The notes beneath the pieces are model-generated. The model did no database searches. It was not told where the DNA came from and saw nothing but the letters and a program-made list of their open reading frames with translations. Shown here in pieces: positions 56,484-64,000 of a stretch of 64,000 nucleotides of DNA. This DNA comes from Acanthopleura granulata (taxonomy: Eukaryota > Mollusca > Polyplacophora > Chitonida > Chitonidae). The stretch covers positions 14,385,432 to 14,449,431 of the forward strand of contig JABBOT010000014.1 of the NCBI GenBank assembly GCA_016165875.1, given 5' to 3'. The translations under genes and the position numbers were made by a program. The stretch's first letter is position 1; each line of letters opens with the position of its first letter.

Positions 56484-59400
56484 TCAGGTTCTCTTTGGTT
56501 CCAGCTTGTGTGAGAGTTGCGTGAGGATCCTTTGGTTGTCTATGACTTGGAGATTTCTGGCGAGGAAATTTAGTAGAGATCAACAGTTATAATATTTTTT
56601 AACAAGAAGAATTGGAAAGAAACCTTGGGAAAATATGGGGATATACATTCTGAAGGAAACAGTACCAGGAATCTGCACTTACTGTAGTGATATGCATGTC
56701 ATCACTTTATTTGTTGTGGGCATTCATTATTTTTTTAAGGAATCAATAAATTCTGCCAGGATTTCCAAACCAGAAAAAAAGCTTTGTTCCAAATTATGAC
56801 ATCTCTAAGGCACTACAACAACTTCCTGAAAGTAGATCCCCATGAAACAGCTGTAATATTGCCACAGAGGCAATGAGCCATAATAATTCTTATCTAATAT
56901 TGTCTAATAGAGCCATCACTCTTTATAATCTTGAAATACAATTAAATTTCAATAGAAATATTCAAGGAACAAGAGAGCTGACTTACCTGACATAAGAGCT
57001 GACATCTGAGGAAGGCTTGGTGGAAGGAGGGTATTCCAGTTCTGACAACAGCAATAACATGATCAATTTACTGCCTTTCACTTGACGTTCTTTTTTCAAG
57101 TCACAATATCCTTTTTTTCTGATTGATCCATCCAACTTATAGTATGGGACCACATAATAGAACAGGGCTTACAGTATGGGGCCACAGAACAGAACAGGGC
57201 TTACAGTATGGGGCCACATAACAGAACAGGACTTACAGTATGGGGCCACAGAACAGAACAGGACTTACAGTATGGGGCCACAGAACAGGACTTACAGTAT
57301 GGGGCCACATAACAAAACAGGTCTCACAGTATGGGGCCACATAACAGAACAGGACTTACAGTATCGGGCCACATAACAGAACAGGACTTACAGTATTGGG
57401 TCACAGAACAGAACAGGACTTACAGTATGGGGCCACAGAACAGAACAGGACTTACAGTATGGGGCCACATAACAGAACAGGACTTACAGTATGGGACCAC
57501 AGAACAGAACAGGACTTACAGTATGGGGGCACATAACAGAACAGGACTTACAGTATGGGGCCACATAACAGAACAGGACTTACAGCATGGGGCCACAGGA
57601 CTTACAGCATGGGGCCACATAACAGAACAGGACTTACAGTATGGGGCCACATAACAGAACAGGACTTACAGTATGGGGCCACATAACAGAACAGGACAGT
57701 TCTTTTTATTAAGTTTGATTACTATCTTATTTGAACAATCTAATGATGGCAGCAAGAGTGTCATTATATGGCCTCCATGGACTTCTGAAAGTGCATTATA
57801 ACTGGCAAAATTATAGACAACATGTGGTATTTTTCGTGTGACTTTCTCCTTTTCCCAGTTTGCATATCACAGATTGCAGTGTATTTGCATTGTCTTTCCC
57901 TGAGTTTAAAAGATAGGTCTACTCACCTAGCGGTTGACTGCGACAGAACCTCACAGTCCTCATTGTTTGAGCAATCATGTGCTGAAAATCATCAAAAGTT
58001 ATACAGCGTATAATTTCAAATTAACTTTTTTCTGCCAGGTGTTTAAAATGCTATTTAACTCAAGGTTAGTTCTGCACATATTTCATTAACAAAGCTCGTG
58101 CCAGCCATTACACACCCACGTACAAGAAACCAATGAGTTTCAAAAAAAATTCTTAGCCTTATTTTTAAAGCTCACCATTATCTTAACTCAAAACTCTTGT
58201 ACTGACACTAAATGAACTGACATTTTACACATGGTTAGGCATTTATTCATTACTGATTTTATTTCAAGTTTCACTCTTCACTTTATGTGTGACTGACACC
58301 AGGCTGACAACTACTTGTAGGCATTTCTTGCCTAAAATATTCAACGAGTGATCATTCTTGCTTTATACGTTTTGTAGTGACCAGTTGTGCATTTAAATGT
58401 AAACAAGAAAATCTCTTCTGGAGTGTCTTACACAAGAATCATGTGACCACTTACCATTTTTTCGAAATTGACTAAACCGTCAAAGTAGGTCTTGTTTCCT
58501 TCATGAGTGAAAGTCATGTCTGCCAGAAGAGGAGGAATTAGTACAATGTTCAGTCCAATTATCACAGACACAAGGACATCTAAAAGATTTTATATGATGG
58601 TGACACGAGGAAATTGGTGAAGCACAGGCAAAATCACTGTACCTCAAAACAAATGATGCACCATACAAATGATAACTTTTAATGGGTTTCCCACATTTCC
58701 ATGGAAATGATACATTAAAAACCCAATATTGGTAGAATCTTAATTGAGAATTAAAGCATTTATGGAGTTCTTGTGGTAAAGACCACAGATGACCAAACAA
58801 TGTTCATCAAACTGGCTTTCTCCTCATCGTATAATGTGAGATCATACAAAAATTCTGCTTTTCGATTACAACTCAAATTCATCAGATGGCTACACATGTA
58901 GACAACAGACATTTTGTGTACGCTCAAATACACTGGCACATCTCACCTTTCATGAGTAGCGGCATGAATGGAATGATGGGAGGGTTCATTTTGGTCACTG
59001 ACAGGCGGTACACACGGTGATTTCTGGACGGGTCCATTGTCGTCTCAAATTCTGCAAATGTTCGCTTGAATTTGCTGGGAAGTTTCTGTAAGCAACAGAA
59101 TTTCCTTTATCTGACTTTAAGTTTTCAAGATCCACTCCTGAATATTTCACTTACATGACTGGTGTCGATAAATAGGTTGATGAAGCTTGACAACTCAGAG
59201 TCAACCACTGGTCATTGGCCATATTTGTGGACAGCAAGTCATCGCTAACAGGCTTCGTTTAAGACCAGCGATATGACTGATCTGGCATTAGGAAAAGTTT
59301 ATTCACACCAGGACCCCAAAGAGCAGTGATGGCGGGAAAATGTAAATGTTCCAGGTTGAGGATGACGTTAATCCACTGTTGTTGGAGTTTATGGCTATAT

Positions 59401-62400
59401 ACATTTTATTAACAGAAAACAAAAATTTTGAAACCAGATTGTATGCTGACAATTTATTAAGCAGGTTTACCTCACCAACAGGCATAAGTAATACTTGTAA
59501 ATGTATGTTGGCAGAGAAGTTTACACACCATGTGACCAGGATCCGACTGTACTGTACTGACACAACAGCTATACATACAAGCTGCTGGGTCAAAGAGTGA
59601 GTTAGCAATAAAGGTTACAATGAACACATGCCAAAATCACTCACAAAGAAAGCTATGCATGAATAATAGGAGTAAATTTATTTCATCGGTCAGCATAACG
59701 GTAGGAGGAAACTGGACGGAGCCCGGGGCAAACCCATGACCAACCACAGTTAACTGGCGGACTTTCCCACATACGACCAGAAGGGAAGCCTGCCAAAGTT
59801 GGACTTAATTTCATGACTGCATTGTTCAAAGACTCCTAGATCATAACCTAATGAATTAGATGTTGGATGCTGTAAATAAGTCTAACGGAGGTCGATTTGG
59901 AAATTTTCCTATTCATATTTAGATGCTGCCTAGCCTTTAAATTCTTTATGTCCCTTTACCAGCAATGATCATCCAAAGGGATATCATGTTGTGTCAGTTT
60001 TAAAACGCTTGTGTTAGGGCCATATTGGCTCTTTTAGACCATTGCTTCTGTCAAAAATTCCCACACTCCGCTATTTTCAGTCAACCATCAAGAGAATCCG
60101 GCAATGTCTGTGATGTGGAATTCTTGGGTGCAGAAGAGTTTGGAAACTCCTGCACTGAGTGATCCCCTCATTTAACCATTGCTGACTGAGGAACATACAG
60201 ATTTTAGATGCTAGGCAGCGTCTAGGAAAATCCCCCTGGTTTTTCACATGAACCTCTGTTAGATGTTGCGTGTGTAGCATGTCTAATTCATTAGGCTACC
60301 TAGATCATAGTTGTGCACTAGCCCACTAGCCACTAGTCCACAGAGGCCCTAATTATAGGAGCATCAGTGAGACATTCGGAGTGTAACGAGTGGACCCATT
60401 TCAGTTGTAGCCACACACATCTACTGTTACCTTGACACATGTTCATAAATTCATGTGAACAGAAGAGGAGCACCTTCAACTTGCATGTATGCTTTGGTTT
60501 TACGTCATACTTTACAATTTTCAGTCATACGAGGAGTCCTTAGAATGTATGTATGTTCTGTGTCTTCTTGTGGCAGTTCATCTTGCCATGTGCTGCTGCC
60601 CCTGGGACATCATGCTGAAGACATTAGACATGATGCCTCAACGAGTCACACTATACTGACACCGGCCCAACCAGTCCTGTTTCCAACTCTAAAATCTTAG
60701 TCCTGAGCACCAAGTGAAGCACCAACAAGTACCATTTTTAAAGTCTTTGGTGAGGGGGGTTTCTGTGGCTCAGTCGGTTAGCGTGCCTGCGCAGCACAAT
60801 GACCCAGAAGCCTCCCACCAATGTGGTCGCTGTGAGTTCTGGTCCAGTTCATGCTGGCTTCCTCTCCGGCCGTACGTGGGAATATCTGCCAGCAACCTGC
60901 AGATGGTAATGGGTTTCCCCCGGGCTCTGCCCAGTTTCCTCCCACCAGTATGGTGCAGTCATATAAGTGCAATATTCTTGAGTACAGCGTAAAATACCAA
61001 TCAAATAAACATATAAATAAATAAACTCTTTGGTATGAGCAGGATCGATTCCAGATCTTCCGACTTTGAGGCAAACACTCTAACCGCAAGGCCACTGAGG
61101 CAGTTACCTTAAATCTGAACACTATGGCTATAAGTTTTACAAGTCTTCACGGAAGAGCTCCACAAGGGAGACAACTTACCTCCCAGGTCTGAGACAGCCG
61201 ACTCACAGCTATGTTACTGAGGCCCATGACAATGGCAAAGAAGGAGTTCAAATTCTGGTACTCTCGGCAACTGAAGGTGAAAAAAGGATGGAAACTTAAA
61301 AAAAATAACTCTTACAGTGCATGACAATGCAAGATGCAGGGAATAGCCTCCACATGGGTGCCTCAACAGCTGACAGAGAGTTCTCTCAGCACTAATTGCT
61401 GGAAGCTTTTAAAAACTATCTACATGTACACTGGAGATAAAAATTGTTTATACAATATGTATACTATGCATGTATACTTGTTAAAGATCAGCAGCAATCA
61501 CAGGCCAATTCCACAAGCTTTATATATGATGGCAAACTTAGACACCCACACACCTTAATACTTATGCAATTCCTGAATATATCCAAAAGTATGAACATGG
61601 TATAGTTGTGAGTTTAAGACTGTGACAATGTAAGCAGATAGGACCATACATTCTGTCCTACACATATCTTTTAAATTCTTGCACCTTCATCTCTGGTGAT
61701 ATCATTTCACCCTTACAACAATAATTACTGTACATGCAAATAGGTTTGTTGACAGAAAACACCACACACAGCGACTTCATGCTGAATTAGTGCTTGGTGA
61801 ACTTTGAGAGAGAATGCAAGCCTGCAAATAAAAATTAAGCAGCCTGACAAGTACATTGTCAGCCCTCAAATCCCATTTTGTCAGGTACACACTTATTGGT
61901 ACCTGACAAACCTCTAATGTAAATAACAAAGGGAATATTCAAAATGCTACTTGGATTGAACAGATCTTGAAATTTGTCAGCCACACCTCAAAAAGTTATT
62001 TTCATGCCTGATAATGCCTCAATGCAAAAGGCACAATTTTGGCCGATGTTCAGGAATTAGAAGACTTGGTTACCACAGTCACTTACTAGGATGCCAATTT
62101 GATGAACTTGCGCAGCAGCTGAACTCTGCGACTGACATTCTGACTGAGGCACATCTCTGTGACAACCCAGAACTGAACCTCGTTGAATCTGCGCAGGAAC
62201 AGGTCAAGGTTTGCTGTGATTTTACCAAACTTGTGACGCCCGAACACTAAATAGATGAGCTCATACTGAAAATACAGCAAAGAGATAATGTCATGTAAAT
62301 AAAACACACCTCTCCCTCATTAGAACACTGCTTTGGGGGGTGGACAAAACTGTGATGCTGGATGCCAACGGGGTTCTTCTCAAGATAACTTTCTGAGCCA

Positions 62401-63222
62401 AGAAATTACCGAAAAGTGGGGTCGCACCTATTGGAGTATATCATGTGTCAGTCAGGTCACAAATGTGGCAACTACATGTACTTTCCAGGCAAGTAAATAA
62501 ATACTTATGCAGTACTTTAAAGACTGACTGTTCTTTCTTAAACATAAGTTTATGTTGTGTTTAAGAAAGAACAGTTAGTCTTAAGGTACTGAATATGTAT
62601 TTATTTACCGCATTGAATGACTGACACTGCTAAAAGAATGTAGAAAAACATTCCCTCAAATGAAGATCTGGTGTATATGTACATGTATTTCATTTGTGGA
62701 TTTTAAAATTTCCTCTAAATGGCTCAAACAATTAAATAACGTTTTTCCTGGGCTTTCCAAATTAGTTCACAACTTGCAAATCTGTCTTGAAGGTAGGTTT
62801 TCAACCAAATAACTTTAAAACCTACCTAGGCCCTGCTAACTCATAACATACACCATTTGAATGGTAGCATGGCCTCGAGGGAGGTAATCCACTTGTACTT
62901 TGCAGTAAGGTAAAGTTGGCATAATAGATACATACAATAGCTTTCAGTGAATTATTACATGATAAAGCGTCATGTAAGATACAATATGACTGAATTGGTG
63001 ACTCACACCCTGAAGTGTAAGCAGCATTATGCCATTAAGGTACATGCACATGTTTGTCTAAGAGGCGCCAGACACCTGGGTGTACAGATGTGTTACCTCA
63101 TGCAGACAGGTAAAGAGCTCCCAGTCATACAGCGTCATCTGATAGGCCATCTCGCGGGAGCTGAACAGGTCCAAGGCAGCGCCAGACCCAGAAGACGGAC
63201 CCTCCTGCTCCGGCAGCGGAGT
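56484..63222 (-). CDS. RAPGEF4: Epac-type Rap guanine nucleotide exchange factor, C-terminal catalytic part
   Basis: Eight minus-strand exons, 63097-63222, 62087-62265, 61180-61270, 58947-59085, 58455-58519, 57927-57981, 56987-57041 and 56484-56556, join in frame (260 aa plus TGA, phases consistent). They encode the CDC25-homology RasGEF domain that loads GTP onto Rap: [18 protein letters not shown], then [110 protein letters not shown] and [17 protein letters not shown], ending [20 protein letters not shown]. The LSHKLEPKR end and the SRNHRVYRL helix are closest to Epac1/Epac2 (RAPGEF3/RAPGEF4). The cAMP-binding, DEP and Ras-association parts must lie beyond the window. A single invertebrate Epac may be orthologous to both, so the symbol is approximate; RAPGEF5 is less likely. 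Confidence 0.93.
57143..57695 (+). repeat. 32-bp minisatellite with embedded splice-donor motif
   Basis: About 17 units of 'agtatggggccacataacag' plus 'aacaggacttac', some shortened. On the strand of the host gene nearly every unit contains CTGTAAG. It lies in the Epac intron between exons 57927-57981 and 56987-57041. Confidence 0.95.
59675..59860 (-). mobile_element. SINE body fragment in Epac intron
   Basis: 'cagcataacggtaggaggaa', 'actggacggagcccggggca' and 'aagggaagcctgccaaagtt'. Confidence 0.75.
60480..60700 (+). mobile_element. Second short dispersed repeat, near full length
   Basis: 'ggttttacgtcatactttac', 'ttttcagtcatacgaggagt', 'catgctgaagacattagaca' and 'cacactatactgacaccggc'. Related to 5331-5480 and 10130-10275. 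Confidence 0.55.
60754..61025 (+). mobile_element. Full-length SINE in Epac intron
   Basis: Head 'tttctgtggctcagtcggtt' with A-box, B-box-like 'tgagttctggtccag', body 'cgtacgtgggaatatctgcc', and tail 'accaatcaaataaacatata'. Confidence 0.9.
61030..61105 (-). mobile_element. tRNA-like SINE head of a different family
   Basis: On the minus strand 'gcctcagtggccttgcggtt' then 'agagtgtttgcctcaaagtc' and 'tggaatcgatcc' follow the A-box/B-box layout of a tRNA. It directly follows the full SINE. Probably a SINE remnant rather than a tRNA gene. Confidence 0.4.
62493..62608. repeat. Long hairpin in Epac intron
   Basis: About 54-bp arms: gtaaataaatacttatgcag through gactgttctttcttaaaca pairs with its near-perfect reverse complement ending gtatttatttac, around a short loop near 62547-62553. 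A few mismatches and one bulge. Confidence 0.85.
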
Positions 63223-63304
63223 CTGAAATCAACACAACCATACATGTACATGTACCTTCTACAACTAATTTCTAAACATTTTAGATATGAACAGGTATAT
63301 ATAC

Positions 63305-63540
63305 ATATATTTATTCATTTATTTCCTTGGTGTTTTAGGCAGTGCTCAAGAATATTTCATTTAAAGCAGCCAGCTTTACAGTTGGAGGAAACCCAAGACC
63401 ATCTGCAGGTTGTTGGCAAACCTTCCCATGTATGGCCAGAGAGGAAGCCAGAATGAGCTGGAACTGAACTCACTGCGACCACATTGGTGAGAAGCATCTC
63501 GGTCATTACACTGTGCTGGCATGCTAATCCCTTAGCCAAC
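63305..63540 (-). mobile_element. SINE, near full length, upstream of Epac exon 63097-63222
   Basis: 'ttattcatttatttccttgg', 'gctcaagaatatttcattta', 'accatctgcaggttgttggc' and head 'ggcatgctaatcccttagcc'. Confidence 0.85.
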
Positions 63541-63544
63541 ATAT

Positions 63545-64000
63545 AAACTTAGAATTAGAAACCTTAGAAAGTTTCTGCCAGTAACTACCCTGATTCTTCT
63601 AATTTTTGAAACAGTTATCAGCAGTGCTAAAATCTAAAAATGACCTTTTTCTCCCAGTTTTTCAGCAAAGTAAGGATGTAGATATGTTGTTCATTAGATG
63701 GACTAACCATGTGAGAAAAACAAACTGTTGCAATTACATGTATATTGATGAAAAAGGGCAGACCAGGTGTCCCAAAAATTGGAAGAATTAGGGTATATTA
63801 TATGTGTGTCTGATGACAAATCATATTCCAGTTTGTTCATACTTTCCTCTCAGACTGTCTACTTTAGTACATTTAAAAAACCTGACAGTCTGTTGCAGCA
63901 TACACAGTCCAAATTCCAGCAAAAGTATATAAATAAATATATCTAAAAAACCAGATCAGGGTAATTTGTTAACAAACAAAAAACTGATGACTCATTTTGA
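63545..64000. other. Epac intron sequence at window end
   Basis: AT-rich; no exon with Epac-like coding is visible and the preceding Epac exon is outside the window. Confidence 0.5.

Noticed and set aside
57176..57654. Repetitive open frames ([14 protein letters not shown]...) that look like a repeat protein
   Set aside because: They are readings of the 32-bp minisatellite on the strand opposite the host gene; no start context, splice sites or flanking coding sequence.

Overview
The window is metazoan nuclear DNA: spliceosomal introns, long AT-rich spacers, dispersed SINEs and many minisatellites. All five genes are animal families. A tRNA-derived SINE family (about 20 copies), a second short repeat containing a TTTAACGTCGTACT-like core, and a dispersed AAGGGAGRYAAY motif look to me like a lophotrochozoan, probably a mollusc. 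That placement is from memory and unverified.

Layout. 1-4.3 kb (+): last six visible exons of a secreted cysteine-rich protein (TSP1, TIL, VWC, cystine knot), SCO-spondin/VWF-like. 4.3-8.2 kb: gene-free, with SINE pieces, a MITE, a ~150-bp tandem array and a perfect hairpin. 8.2-13.0 kb (-): RPL37A, ribosomal protein eL43, complete except that its ATG-only first exon is tentative. 13.0-16.9 kb: spacer with a long inverted repeat and its duplication. 16.9-25.2 kb (+): ZNF622 (REI1/Rei1-like 60S biogenesis factor), complete in seven coding exons, 427 aa. 25.2-28.0 kb: repeat-rich spacer. 28.0-48.4 kb (-): SMARCAL1, an annealing helicase for stalled forks, complete in 16 coding exons, about 877 aa. 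48.5-56.5 kb: spacer. 56.5-63.2 kb (-): last eight exons of an Epac-type Rap GEF, holding the CDC25-homology catalytic domain to the stop codon.

Two neighbours, RPL37A and ZNF622, both concern the 60S subunit and appear to be arranged divergently; whether they share a promoter is not shown. The other genes have no evident functional link.

The most unusual signal is in the introns. In ZNF622 and in SMARCAL1 the 3' end of a coding exon together with its 5' splice site has been tandemly duplicated into the downstream intron (7-8 and 6-7 units), leaving a row of decoy splice donors. A second SMARCAL1 intron may hold an older example, and the Epac intron carries a 32-bp array with a GTAAGT in nearly every unit. 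Other points of note are a canonical PCNA-binding PIP box at the SMARCAL1 C-terminus, a cluster of three CRE octamers inside 56 bp, and a long inverted repeat whose copies each begin ATGGCGGAYGTTGGCTCG.
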